Below, piece after piece: positions 47,901 to 59,644 of a stretch of 64,000 bases of DNA. This stretch comes from Aldrovandia affinis (taxonomy: Eukaryota; Chordata; Actinopteri; Notacanthiformes; Halosauridae). The notes under the pieces were generated by a model, which was given only the letters and a program-made list of their open reading frames with translations, was not told where the DNA came from and made no database searches. The position numbers and the translations under genes were made by a program. Within the stretch, counting starts at the first letter, position 1; each line of letters begins with the position of its first letter. The DNA lies in assembly GCA_029706075.1 (NCBI GenBank), contig JAINUG010000088.1, forward strand, positions 620,001-684,000. The letters run 5' to 3'.

Positions 47901-48170
47901 AAAGGTGTCAAGTTTATGTGTTTTGTTACATAAAGGTATGACTGACTAACTTGTTTCTCTCTTTCTGCCTGGCACTGCTCCTTAACCTGGTGAGTTGTTA
48001 TTTTACACAGCACACAGGGCAGAGTGAAACATAGCAAAATACAAAAAAAGAGAGTCTCATGTATGCATCTAAAAAATGTCCCTGCTGCAGCTGCAGAGCA
48101 TGGTACGTGCCACAAATAAACTTTTACGTTGTCAGGCCACACTGCAGTACCGGGGTTGTGTTTGTTAAAT
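43761..48170. other. 4.4 kb with almost no recognisable repeats; possible receptor upstream region
   Basis: No LINE, SINE, LTR or MITE signature seen apart from a pure (AC)n run at 44,850-44,918. Open frames here (for example 44,115-44,516 and 47,888-48,235, minus strand) show no domain. Because the next gene downstream is the receptor whose coding exon is preceded by a splice acceptor, this island could hold its promoter and 5' exon. A donor-like 'gggaaaag|gttagt' near 44,548 is only a suggestion. Confidence 0.4.
44850..44918. repeat. (AC)n microsatellite
   Basis: About 34 pure AC units. Confidence 0.98.
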
Positions 48171-50320
48171 ATAAACGATAAGAATACATAATGATGAGAA
48201 TTTCCTAATATCCATGCAGAATTTGCCGTTAACAAATGTCCACCTGTGGCCTCTTGTTCTGCTAACTGAACTTATTTTAAGAAATATTTGATAGTTCACT
48301 TTTTTTTACCTTTTAGGAATTTAAAACCCTCAATCAAATCTAAGTCTCAGTTTGCCAAACTTGAACAGATTGAGTGCCTTAAGTCTATCGTCAAGTCTTA
48401 AGTCTATCCTTTGCACTTTTTCAAGGTCTTTCTATATCTCTTCTATATCTAGCGTGATTCCCAGAACTGCACACAGTAGTCTGTGTGAGGTCTGACAAAG
48501 GCATTATATAACATTAATATAACCTCCTTTGATTTATACTCAATACCTTTTGCTATATATCACAGCACCCTGTTGGCCTGTTTCATTGTTGTAACACACT
48601 GCTTATATGCATATAGGCTTTGATCAACTACAATTCATAAGTCTTTTTCAAATTGAACACTTATTAACTTTTCTCCTCCCATAAAATACTCCTGTCTAAT
48701 GTTTTTATTTCCCACATGCATAACTTTACATTTAGCAATATTGAATGTCATCTGCCATGTTTGTCCCCATTTTTGGATTTTGTTCAAATCATCTTGGATT
48801 ACCTTAGTCGATTCCAAACTGTTTGCCAAACCTCCAAGTTTAGTATCATCTGCAAATTTAACTATTTTGCTACTAATGTCCATATCAAGATCATTTATGT
48901 AAATAAGCAAGAGCAGAGGTCTCAGCACCGATCCCTGTGGGACTCCACTGCCCACAGCACCGAGGTCAGATATGGCCCCACCTACTGTTACTCTTTGTAT
49001 TCGCCCTTGCAGCCAATTATGAACCCACTCTGAAACTACTCCTGCAATTCCTACTGAATTCATTTTAACAATGAGCCTCTCATGTGGTACCTTGTCAAAT
49101 GCTTTCTGAAAGTCCAAATATATAATATCATAAGCCTGGTTCAGGTCAACACACTTTGTAGCCTCTTCAAAAAAGTCCAGGAGGTTTGATAGGCATGACC
49201 TCCCTTTGAGAAAACCATGTTGGCTCTCTCTATTATTTTTCAAAAATGATTCCAACTTATCCCTAATAATACATTCCAGCATTTTACATGCGATGCAAGT
49301 TAAACTGACAGGCCTATAGTTCCCCCTTCTTATATATTGGAATTATATTACCCTGCTTCCAGTCATCTGGTATTTCTCCAGTGATTATGCATTGACTTAA
49401 AATATCTGTCAATGTTTTATATATAATTTCCCCAAATTCAGTGCATAATTTACTCTGGGATATATGCCATCCGGGCCTGCTGCCTTATTTGTCTTAAGTT
49501 CTTGTTGTTTTTGTAGTACTTCTACGTCCCTTATCTCAAAGTCCTCCAAAACATTCTGTACCTTGTCTATACATTTAAACATATTTATAACCTCTTCTCT
49601 AGTAAAGCTCTCAACAAAGTAACTGTTTAGTGTGTTAGCAATATCCTTATTATTATAAACCAAACCTTCCTTATTCTTAATGCACTTAACCTCATCCTTA
49701 ACTTTCCTTTTTCTACTACAATATTGAAAAAACTTCTTAGGATTACTGTTTGCATCTTGGGAAATTTTAATTTCAAACCGCCTTTTAGCTGATATTATTT
49801 CCTTCTGTCTCTTCTTTTGCCTCAAAATCTCACATAAGATTGAATAATCCACTGTGGAGACAGTTTTTTCATCCTATTTTTCTTTACTTTTGGGATGAAT
49901 TTACACTGTACATCTGCAATAGTCTAGTAAATATTTGTCACACTTCTGCAATCTAGAAGTTTTACCCAATCTATATTGCTTAAATTCTCTCACTTTATTA
50001 AAGTCAGCTCATCTGAAGTAAAATAAATTCTATAGTTAGAGGAGGCCATCTTAACTTGCCAAAAATATCAAAAGTAACTGCACTATGATCATTTGTTCCT
50101 AGTATTTCTACTACCTCTGAGCTGCAAATTCTGTCATAATTATTACACAAAACCAGATCCAGTATTGATTTCCCTCTCCTAGGCCGAGTAACAAACTGTA
50201 CCAAAAAGCAGTCATTAACCACATCTAAAAATATACTTCCCAATTAATAGAGGGGTAATTGAAGTCGCCCACTATTAACACGTCTCCTTCCTGAAAGGCT
50301 TGTTTTATGTTACCATAGAG

Positions 50321-50465
50321 CAAGGCCGAAATTACCATATATATTGGGGGGGACACATCCCCCCCAATATTCAGATATGCTCAAAATGTCCCCCCCAATA
50401 TATAGCCTAGCTGATATTTTTTTTTAAATGTCCCCCCCAATGTTGACTCCATGGTTACGGCCTTG
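50321..50465. mobile_element. hAT-type MITE, 145 bp, in CR1 copy 3
   Basis: The ends are 'caaggccgaaattaccat' and '...atggttacggccttg' (complementary, one mismatch). A perfect 8-bp target duplication 'ccatagag' lies at 50,313-50,320 and 50,466-50,473. The interior holds three copies of a 'gtcccccccaat' motif in both orientations, giving internal hairpins. Confidence 0.88.
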
Positions 50466-50736
50466 CCATAGAGCATAGTATTTATGTTGCTATACTCGAC
50501 CGCAAAGTCACTTTCTCTTTATAACCTACTGACCGATCCTTTGGGGCAGAACAGGATGTATATTTAAGCTCATTTTTATTCATTTGACCAGGAGCAAACA
50601 CAAACTTCTTACCTCATGGCTGCCGCTGTTCTAGAAAAAGGTGAAGCTGGTGGTCTATAGCATACTACAGCAATGCACTAAGACATGTTTCTGGAATCCC
50701 AACGATGTCATAACTCCCATTAAACATGACAGCCTC

Positions 50737-51135
50737 GGGGGCCTTTGATAGTGTAGCAGTCTAACGCACCCGTATTGGCTGGTCCTTTACGAGTGTGAGC
50801 TGCCATCACGGTTGCGGTTCAAAACCTGACTGTACCAGACTAGCCGCTGGTGGGGAGCCCCGATTGGGGGCGGCATTTGGCTGTCCGCCCCAGGGGGAAG
50901 GGGGAGGGAGAGCTGGCCCAAGCTGTTTACGAGATCGCGGTAGGGCGATCTCGTAAACAGGGTTGGGCGAGTTCTGTCTCAAACATTGCATCAAGGTATT
51001 AGCTCGTCCCACGGCGGCGAGTTCATTCGTGAGGGTAAATACGAAAATATGAAAAGAAATACAGGGTGTAACTGGCTACCAAATTGGGAGAAAAACAGGG
51101 GAAAAATCAGAAACAAAAAAACGAACAAAAAAACT
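50737..51135 (+). mobile_element. tRNA-derived SINE (copy 5), in CR1 copy 3
   Basis: Head 'gatagtgtagcagtctaacg', B-box-like 'ggttcaaaacc' near 50,816, body 'ggcatttggctgtccgcccc', and 'ccaaattgggagaaaaacag' before the A-rich tail. A 10-bp target duplication 'tgacagcctc' lies at 50,727-50,736 and 51,136-51,145. Confidence 0.9.
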
Positions 51136-52827
51136 TGACAGCCTCCAGCTCCAAAAAAATATTTATACTCCACCCTGTTATCTTCCATTTGGGCAGTCTG
51201 TACCTCCCTATCCTTAATACTACTACTAATTTCCCTCCCTCCCCACCCCCAGTCCTTAATTTAAATACTCCTCCGCTACCCTAAGCATACGCTAACCCAA
51301 TGCAGCTATACCCTCCAGTTCAGGTGTAGCTCGTCCCGCTTGTACAGGTCACCCCTGTTCCAAAAGCAGTCTCAGTGCCCCATAACCCTGTACCCCTTTT
51401 TCTTACACCAGGTTTGTAGCCACATGTAAAATCTCCATATAAAATTTGGCTTCCTTTTGTAGCACATCATACAGGCAGAATTCCAGAGAAGTCCACCATA
51501 GAGGTTCTGCTCCTGATCTTTGATCCTGATTCTATAAATTTGTCTTGCAGAACCTTAAACCTATTCTTACCTCCAACATGGACCATGACCACTAGATCCA
51601 CCCCTGCTCTGGCCAGGAGCTTGTTCGCATATTTCAGGAGGTCTCCAACCTGGGTGGGACTCGAGACTGCTTTACCCGTGAACAGACTATACTGTCTATA
51701 CCTCTAATAACTGAGTCCCCCACTATAACTAACTCCCTTTTCCTGGGTGGTGTGGCCACCAGGGTGCCCTGTAGCTCATCAGTCCTTCCACTCACAGAGG
51801 GCTGGGCCAGATCCCCTTCCTGCAAAGGCTAGAATCGGTTGGACACCACAAACTCTGGAATTGTCATCCCTGCATGAGCACATCCTTTTCTATGCGCATG
51901 CCCTACCATCCCCCTACTCTCTCTCCCTACATGCTCTAGAGGCTCCCCCCTACCCAGCTTTGGTGTCCAAACTAACTTCCTAAAGGGTGCACTAATAAGG
52001 TCCTGGAGCTGTACAAATTCTGCAGGGAAGTCAAGTCTAGTAAGTTGGGCTTTGAGATCAAGAATCTTGCTCTCAAGATGCTCCACAAACCAACAACAGT
52101 CACAGACAAAAGCCTCCCGGAAGTCTCACAATAATTTTACAACATTCACACTGCGTGGCCAATGGCTACATTTTAACCCCTAAGTGTATTAATCTGACTT
52201 TCCCTGCAACTGAACAAATTACTGTTGAGACAGAGACACTAAGTCAATAAAATTACAACCCGCATTGAGGTGGTTCTGAACAGTCAGGTCAATTACAAAT
52301 GGCAACAAAACCCCTTCTTATAGCTAACGTGGTTATAGCTAATGTTAGGTCCGGTTGATTGTTGAAGGATCTAGCAGCAGCCAACCAAAATGGATACCTC
52401 CTAACATTATCCTAACGCTCACCTAAAGTTAAATAAAAGCTAGCTAGTTATCTAATATTCCCCTGCTCATAGATTTGCTCCTGAGAGGGCAAAAAAATAA
52501 AATAATAATCATGTTAGCTCAATGTAATGCAGAATTAGCAAATTAGTAAGCTTTTTAACAAGCTTGGCGAGGGGCAAACAAAATAGAAAATTCCCTCTCT
52601 GTCCCCCAATGGCACCAAAAGTTAACCTTAGGAGCAAATCCACTTACCCTTTGAATGCCAAAATTCATTTCCAATAATCATAATCACCGTAAACACTGGT
52701 AAACAAAACAAACAAACTTCTGCAGCGTCTCAGCAGCTTCTCTGCATGAACGGCCTCATCAGACAAGAGCAATCCAGAGCCATAACATATGTCATATTGT
52801 GTCTTATTTTGTTATTTCCTTTTTCAG

Positions 52828-52945
52828 CTGCATTTGCCTGAGGCTGCCTAGAGACAGAAGCCTCTCCATTGTTCCCGTTCGCTGTCCTTCCCCTCCTCAC
52901 CCCCTCCTCTTCACCATACCAACTTAGCTCAACTCCTGTGACAAT
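52828..52945 (+). other. 5' UTR part of a downstream exon of the receptor gene
   Basis: 'gttatttcctttttcag' at 52,811-52,827 is a strong splice acceptor (polypyrimidine plus CAG), 118 bp before the start codon. It implies at least one upstream non-coding exon, as is common for somatostatin receptor genes. The upstream exon is not identified. Confidence 0.6.
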
Positions 52946-54016
52946 ATGGAGATCCAGGACCTTGCATCTCTCCCATACCTCAATTATACCACCTCCCCCA
53001 TGATCAACTTCTCCATAAATGAGTCGGGCCAGAGTCCGCCCTTCCAGGACAGCATGGTGACTTTGGTGATCTCCTTCACCGTCTTCATCCTGGGCCTGAC
53101 GGGCAACACGCTGGCCATATACGTGGTCCTGCGCTACGCCAAGATGAAGACTGTCACCAACATCTACATCCTCAACCTGGCGGTGGCCGATGAGTTCTAC
53201 ATCCTGGGCCTACCCTTCCTCACCACCCAGAACGTGCTCACCTACTGGCCCTTCGGTTCCTTCCTGTGCCGCGTGATCATGACCGCTGACTCCATCAACC
53301 AGTTCACCAGCATCTTCTGCCTGACGGTCATGAGCATCGACCGCTACCTGGCCGTGGTCCAACCGATCCGGAGCGCCCGCTGGCGTCGGCCCCGGGTAGC
53401 TAAGATCATCAATGGCCTGGTGTGGGTGCTATCTTTTGTGGTAATGCTGCCAGTCATCATCTTCTCCAATGTGCAGGAGCAGATGAACACCTGCAACATG
53501 AGCTGGCCGGACCCGGAAAAGTTCTGGTCCATTGCCTTCATCATCTACACTGCCACCCTGGGTTTCCTCTTCCCCCTGCTGGTTATCTGCCTGTGCTACC
53601 TGCTCATTGTCATAAAGGTGAAGTCGGCGCGAGCACGTGCCGGCCTCACCAGGCAGCGACGGTCAGAGCGGAAGGTGACACGCATGGTGGTGATCATTGT
53701 GGTGGTGTTCGTCCTCTGCTGGCTGCCCTTCTTCATCATGAACGTGATCAACGAGGTCTTAATCCTACCACAGAACAGCGTGACAAACGGTGTCTACTTC
53801 TTCTCCGTCATCCTCACCTACGTCAACAGCTGCGCCAACCCACTGCTGTATGGCTTCCTGTCCAAAAACTTCAAGCAGAGCTTCCGGAAGGTACTGTGTG
53901 TCTACAAGGCCAATGGCGTGGAGGATGGGACCCGTTGTACACCTCAGTCTGAGAAGCCAGAGTCCATCCTGCCCGCCAGGAACTACGACTTCAACGGGCA
54001 CGTGCAGAGCAGTCAG
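52946..54016 (+). CDS. sstr5: Somatostatin receptor, type 5-like (main coding exon)
   Basis: A class A GPCR that binds somatostatin peptides at the plasma membrane and signals through Gi/o to lower cAMP. This exon gives 357 residues. Seen: N-glycosylation sites N13, N21, N25; seven hydrophobic helices starting near 38; 'LNLAVAD' in TM2; C108 and C183 for the extracellular disulfide; TM3 Asp115 in 'MTADSINQF', equivalent to the ligand-contacting Asp of SSTRs; 'DRY' 132-134; 'CWLPFF' 258-263; the SSTR signature as '[13 protein letters not shown]' (292-304), with Val where Ala is usual; and a probable palmitoylated C318. Extracellular loop 2 '[15 protein letters not shown]' resembles SSTR5. The start has A at -3 and G at +4. 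The open frame continues to a stop at 54,088, but a donor 'cag|gtacat' at 54,016/54,017 is in phase 0 with a second exon at 56,050. SSTR3- or fish sst6-type assignment is not excluded. Confidence 0.93.
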
Positions 54017-54088
54017 GTACATCACCTGCGCACCTCATCACGATACCTCTTTCTTTTTCTTCATGTGTTCCACCGCATCTCTGATTAA
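54017..54088 (+). CDS. sstr5: Read-through C-terminus of the receptor if the intron is retained
   Basis: Without splicing at 54,016 the frame adds 23 residues, '[13 protein letters not shown]' followed by '[10 protein letters not shown]' and a stop, giving a 380-residue protein. This tail lacks the usual SSTR ending. A further strong donor 'aaag|gtgagc' lies just after the stop, near 54,094. Confidence 0.35.
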   Translation, partial: VHHLRTSSRYLFLFLHVFHRISD

Positions 54089-56049
54089 ATCAAAGGTGAG
54101 CTGCAAATCCAATCTGAATGACAGCAAATAACATTCCTTTTATTTGAAGCTATTTGATTCATGTGTGGCTTAGGATCAATAACTGCACTTCAAAAAAACT
54201 GTTTCATCAGTTGTTTCTAATTGTATCATGTATCAAGAATCATCTGAGATTGTGTTGAATCTATAATATTTGTGAGCATTTTTAATATGAAGGTTCCAAA
54301 ATTGGGGCGAGAGTATTGATTAAATGACATGAGATTTGTTGTGCCAGTTTTTACCAGTGTAGGGCTATACCTCTACAAATTAGAATTCTAATATGGTTGA
54401 TACCACAATGTAAGGCTTGTTAATTCCTCACACGGTAGCAGCCAAAAATACAGGTATTCTTATAGTATCAGTCTCATTAGTTTTAATATATCAGTCTCAT
54501 AAAATATACTTCACTATAAATGTGGAATTTCAATTAATAATTTAATTAATAATTACAATTAAATTACAATATTAATAGTTCATCTCTCTTAATCAAATCA
54601 CAACATTATACCTTTAGTTAATACCAAATTAATAATATTGATTACCTAACTAAGGGGTTGAAGGCATCAGGGAGTTCTAATCAGCAGAGGTTGGCTCAAT
54701 TCAATACAAGTGTAGCATTAAGACACACAACCTTATAAGAAAAATAATATGGCATTTATTGAACATAAACTAGCAAAGCACAATTCAATACATTAATTAA
54801 CAACAACTATCTATGTGTGAATGCATGTGTGTATCTGTGTGTATGTCTGTGTGGGGTGTGTTTGTGAGACACATGCTTTCTGAGACACATGGCTGTGCAT
54901 GCAAGAATGTGTGTTCTCTCGCGTGGGCGCGCATGCTTTAAGCACGTGGTTATTGAGAACAAAGGAAAGATGGAGGGAAGTTTGAACCTAGTTTATAACT
55001 AAGGAAAAGGAAGATGGAGCTTACAGTGCACATCAGAATAACTGTGTAGTTATTGCATGTGTTGAGATCAGAATGTCAGGTTATGACTGGGTTAGTAGAC
55101 AATACATGCAAGACATGGGTCTGTGTGTACTGTATTGTACTACTAATGCAGGCAGTGAATGAGCGACTATGGTAGCTACAAAAACAATGGTAAACACAGT
55201 GTCATGAACCATTTGACAACGGTTTGTACATTCAGTCATGGATATAAACAGTCTGTTGCCAAGCTATGCTATGCCCAGTTGTTACAGCCTTACTGTGTGT
55301 TGTTTGCTCCATGGTAGGCAGGGTTCAATGCATGCCAGGTTCGGAAGAGCTGTGGGAAATCCGGTCACCAAGTCCGATGTTTCCTTGTGGTGTCTCACAA
55401 CTGTTCATGGTTGCCATAAAGCCTCTGGTTCCATTTCCAGGGCATCAAGATAATTGTTGGCGATGAGTCTTGAGGAAGGGAGCTGGCCACTTCTGTACCA
55501 CTCAAATGTCTGATATAGCTTGCTGTATACTCTCACAGCTCTTCACAAATGTATGTCATTTGCGGCTAACTTTGTGGCGATAGCTCTCGGTTGCGATTCC
55601 GCTGCTGTTCACAACTTCTCTCAATGCATGTCTTCATGCAGCCTCTCATTTGAGGTGCTGGTGAGACAGAGAATAGCGCTATGAGGTGCTGGTTATAGAG
55701 AGAGAAAAGAATGGTGATTGAGCTTTGGTTTTGTTAGTTGCGTGTGAGTTCTGTATTCCTCGGTTTTCAGTATTCAATGAAGGTGACAATGAGTGACACA
55801 AAGGGGATTCCTTTGTTGTCATTTCCTGTGGGTCATGTTTCAAGTCTTTGCGGACAAGCGTTTGTGGATGTCTTTTGATGAGAAAACATTTACCACAAAA
55901 AATTACATTAAATTAAATTGCATTTCAAACATAATTTGTCTGTGGAATGTGCAGTCCCTACACCAGTATAGCAGCTACATACAGTACTGTTATTCTCTTG
56001 AAGTGAATGGATCAAAACATCCAGTGTTGTCTTTTTTGTTGTGTTACAG
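54089..56049 (+). other. Probable intron of the receptor gene
   Basis: No repeat or other gene recognised; TG-rich patch near 54,810-54,920. Ends in 'tcttttttgttgtgttacag', a good acceptor. Confidence 0.5.
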
Positions 56050-56100
56050 GTAGAGAGTCTTTCTATGGAACCCCTGGGGACTGACCAGTCAACGTTATAA
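56050..56100 (+). CDS. sstr5: Predicted second coding exon of the somatostatin receptor
   Basis: After the acceptor at 56,049, phase 0 matches the donor at 54,016. It encodes 16 residues, 'VESLSMEPLGTDQSTL', then TAA at 56,098-56,100. The total protein would be 373 residues, within the family range. The end 'STL' fits a class I PDZ-ligand pattern (S/T-x-hydrophobic), as in SSTR2 and SSTR5 tails, and the preceding 'NGHVQSSQ' resembles the 'NG.LQTS' lead-in of other SSTR ends. Inferred from splice signals; no transcript evidence. Confidence 0.6.
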   Translation, partial: VESLSMEPLGTDQSTL

Positions 56101-57798
56101 GCTGCAGCTTCTTTTGCACCCAGAGGTATCCTTCTGTATTATCCAACATGGCCTCTGACATTTATCCTCTTGGGGATAATGGTAAACAGGAAGTGAAGAC
56201 ACTGGCCCTCTTCCTGTAAGCCCATATGATCTGCATAGATTCCTTGCTCCTGGCAACATTCACTCATCATTTTGCTGTGATGCCCTCTGGCAATTATGTT
56301 TCTAAGCATGGTATGCTAATTATAATATGATTGACTGTTGAGGGAGAAATAATTCAGAGACTAATTTATTTGGATAAATTACCTATAAATTGTTACCTTA
56401 TGTAATCATTGTTTCCACTGAAGGCTTTGTAAAGAACATCTACCTTCCTGCCACTCTTCAACCAAAAACAACTTTTGAAAGAATGTGTCAACCCTTCCCC
56501 CTATCATCCTTCTGCCCCACCACACTCAAATGTAACATCACAAAAGCACACCCAATAAGGAACCCACCATGCAGCCTTTCAAGAAGGTCCCTTTTCATTT
56601 CTGTTTTGATGAAATTACTTGGCCATTCTTGTAATTTTTCTCCATTAGCCATGCTGAAGGATGAGTCTGATAAGTCTGTATCGGATGGTTTGGTGTCCCT
56701 GAAGTTAAAGCCATGCGCTAAACCCTCTTCATACCTCCTTGATGATTACAGAACTTTTATGCAATAGTGCAAAGAGAGGCCAGCTGAGGCATAATGGAGA
56801 TATCTCTATCTCCAACTCTGCTTAGACCACTATCAAGACCTGGCCAGCCTTCATGGACTGTGAAAGATCAAGTGATCTTTTTACATGAGTCTACTGGCTG
56901 GCATGAGTCTGCTAGCTTTTTATTTAGTCTTTGGCCACTACACTTCAGCTTTTTTCCTGGCACCTGGTTGATAACACTGGTCATGGACAGGTGTAGGGAC
57001 AAGGCTGGCTCCAGCCCTACAAAGATCCAACATTCTGATGATGTTCTCCCAGAATTGCAATGTTCGCCTAATGTTTCTGTGTTCCCCGGATATTCTATTG
57101 TTCTTCTGAAGTTCTAATGTTCTCTCAACATCCTAATGTTCTACCATCATTCCATTGTTCTCCAAAAAGTTATATTGTTCTCACAATGTTCTTATGTTCT
57201 TCTTAACTTTAGGTATACAATGAGGAACAGACATAAAACAGTATAAAAAACATGTATTGATACCATTACTGTTGTTACCCAATTGTGTTAAGTGATATTA
57301 TGTTTTTTGTTTTGTTTTAGTTGAATTTATAGTAAATCACAGTTTTTGAATATAATTGGGAATTTATTTGTCAAGCACGTGTTGTCAAGCATGTATTGTG
57401 TGGGGAGATGGAGAATGAAAAGATACATGAAGGTCGAAATTGTTTTCTTCAACTGAAGTTGTGTGGAATGTTCTTCATGTGTGGACCTTTTTGAATCCTT
57501 CATAAATATGCTGGTGCAAACACTTGCATACTTTTTTGTCATGTGGCGGCTGCTATGTTTTGTGTTTGTGGTTTGTGCAAAATTGTAATGAAATATCCCA
57601 CTCTGACTGAACTTTTCCTGCAGTCGGGTAAATCCACATCCCACATGTCCAAGTGCCAGAATTGTAATGTGTGTGGGGACTTGGAGTTGCCCAATGTTAA
57701 GGCTTGGTATTCCACATATGTAAATACTGTGGACCGGAGAGAGAATATTACTGTGGAAAAAAATATTTGGCTAAACACGTTGTTCTGTTTCAGTTTGA
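56101..57798 (+). other. Possible 3' UTR of the receptor gene
   Basis: No coding domain; the open frames at 56,390-56,767 and 56,794-57,117 look incidental. Short 'caatgttct/taatgttct' runs occur at 57,060-57,200. Could equally be intergenic. Confidence 0.35.
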
Positions 57799-57804
57799 AT
57801 AAAA
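57799..57804 (+). terminator. Candidate polyadenylation signal AATAAA
   Basis: 'tttgaataaaattg'; would give a 3' UTR of about 1.7 kb for the receptor gene. Motif only. Confidence 0.25.
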
Positions 57805-59644
57805 TTGTAAATGACAACAACAACAAAAATCACCGGCCTTTTTACTTTTATGAATGGATATGTGCAGAGATAGGAGATAGGAGGCACATTTTTTCCCCCT
57901 TTCAATGACATCTGAGAGATTTAGATACAGCTGTTAAGAACAGATGTTGCACTGCAACATTAACATTCAGTAATGCATCGCTGTTTCCGTGCCCACAAAA
58001 TGTATCAAGAAGGTTGGAGAACATTCTGGCTAGATTCCCTTTTGGTTGTGACAATGCTATGATGAGAATGTTCTTTACCCTCCTCGGTGGCAGAAAGAGC
58101 AGAGGGACTTCACCTTTTTGCTTTGGCTACTTCTGTTTGTCCAACTTGTATCAATCTGACTGCTGTGAGTTTTTTTCAATTGCCCGTCCACCCTACGTCA
58201 CATGGCCTGAAAGAGAATGTGTGCAGCCAAGATGAGTGCTTACAGTCCCAGAATCCCTTGCATCGCAGTGGGCCAGCATTGTATTGTAGTGCAACCTGGC
58301 ACCTCATTGTACGTCTGTCAGTCAGTATGTCAGCCTGTCAGTCGGTCAGTCTGCTAGCCACAGGAGCTCAGGCAACTGCCCCTAGATCACACCACCCAAT
58401 GCACCTCCCCTCCACTCCCGCCCTCCCTTCTCCCCTATGCCTCCTTATTTACAGACAACCGTTCCCGCTCCACAGATTCTTGTTGGTGTCCGGGTGGAAA
58501 CAGGCTGCCCTTCTCACACAGAGGGGCCGCTGGCCTGCCTGGGTCCTTGTTGTGTTTTTGTCCCCTCAATGTCAGCACTGAGGGCAGGAGCCAGCTCTCT
58601 CCGCAAACTGCAGGTCAGTCTGCCTTTACACTTATACACTTATACACAGCGGTGAGTTCACACAAAGGAACACCCCCTCCCCCCCTGCCCCTTCTCCTGT
58701 TACCAATCTATCCTCCTCTCTTTCCTCTACTCTCTATAATTGAATACCCCCCACTTTTTTGGTGGATTTTCTCTCTGCAGGTATCTCTCTCTCTCTTTCT
58801 GGTCTCATCATTAACCAATATGCTATACATTAAATAATTCTATGTGACGGGTCATAATAAATACACATCTGTTGTTCATTGTAGTATACTGGGCCTTTCA
58901 AAGCCAGCGATGCCATGGCATGAGGCTAACTTTCCCTCTTGTCTTCTTTACCTATCTCAGACTGGCTTATCAGTAGTAATGTTGCAGTATGTCAGCAGTT
59001 TGGGCTGCTTAGGGAAATTTAGACTTTCCTTGGACAAGGTTCATGTTATGGCTTTATAAACATCCGTGAATGAGGGAGTCTGTTATGTAAACCAAAATGT
59101 TCATGTGAGCACAAGGTGAGTGTTATATGTATACTGGCCAAGACTTGCTGCACACCAAATGTCCCTGATATTTGCCTGTGAGAAATCACAACCCTATTGG
59201 CAATTCCCCCCACACATACACATTCAAGCATATATTACACAAACGTGCACACACACACACACACAAACATTTCACACAGGCAAACACATACATGCATGCA
59301 CGCATACAAACAAACATACAAACACACATGTAATCGCCCACAGAAGTAAAAAATAAAAAAGAACACACACACATACTGTACACAAACAAGTGCATGTGCT
59401 ATCACACATGGGTACATGTGCACACACACACACACGCATACACACGCTGACACACTCCCCACTATTATGATTACACAATAAAGCACAATGGACTATATTT
59501 CTGCTTGGCATAGAACTCAGCATAGACCTGTAATCCCAGCATGTGGATTTACAGTGAGCACCGTAATTAATTTGACAGTGACACATTTTGTGTTATTTTG
59601 GTTCTGTACTCTAGCACTTTGAGTTTGAAAGGATACAATGACAA
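57805..59644. other. Intergenic; AC-rich patch at 59,240-59,460
   Basis: No gene recognised. The open frame 58,087-58,581 has low-complexity composition and no domain. The AC-rich patch produces several spurious cysteine- or histidine-rich frames. Confidence 0.45.

Larger units (their letters stand above)
48171..52500 (-). mobile_element. CR1-like LINE (copy 3), nearly full length, degraded
   Basis: Minus strand, so the 5' end is at the right. 5' UTR about 52,190-52,500; ORF1 about 52,140 down to 51,170 with 'HLESKILDLKAQLTRLDFP' and the esterase start 'VIVGDSVIRGIDSIVC'. ORF2 follows, with an endonuclease end 'RRGKSILDLVLCNN' near 50,170, 'KTNKAAGPDGIYPRV' near 49,470, and RT 'IIYLDFQKAFDKVPHERLIV' plus '[20 protein letters not shown]' at 49,282-48,635. 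It carries a hAT MITE (50,321-50,465) and a tRNA SINE (50,737-51,135). The 3' end near 48,171 lacks a clear repeat tail. Several stops and frameshifts. Confidence 0.87.

Noticed and set aside
53422-53952. Second open frame overlapping the receptor exon
   Set aside because: An out-of-frame shadow of the receptor coding sequence; histidine- and alanine-rich, with no motif.
58087-58581. 164-codon open frame downstream of the receptor
   Set aside because: No recognisable domain, weak start context, low-complexity composition and no splice or repeat support.
59186-59586. Cysteine-rich minus-strand proteins
   Set aside because: Translation of an AC/TG-rich patch; no signal or conserved spacing.
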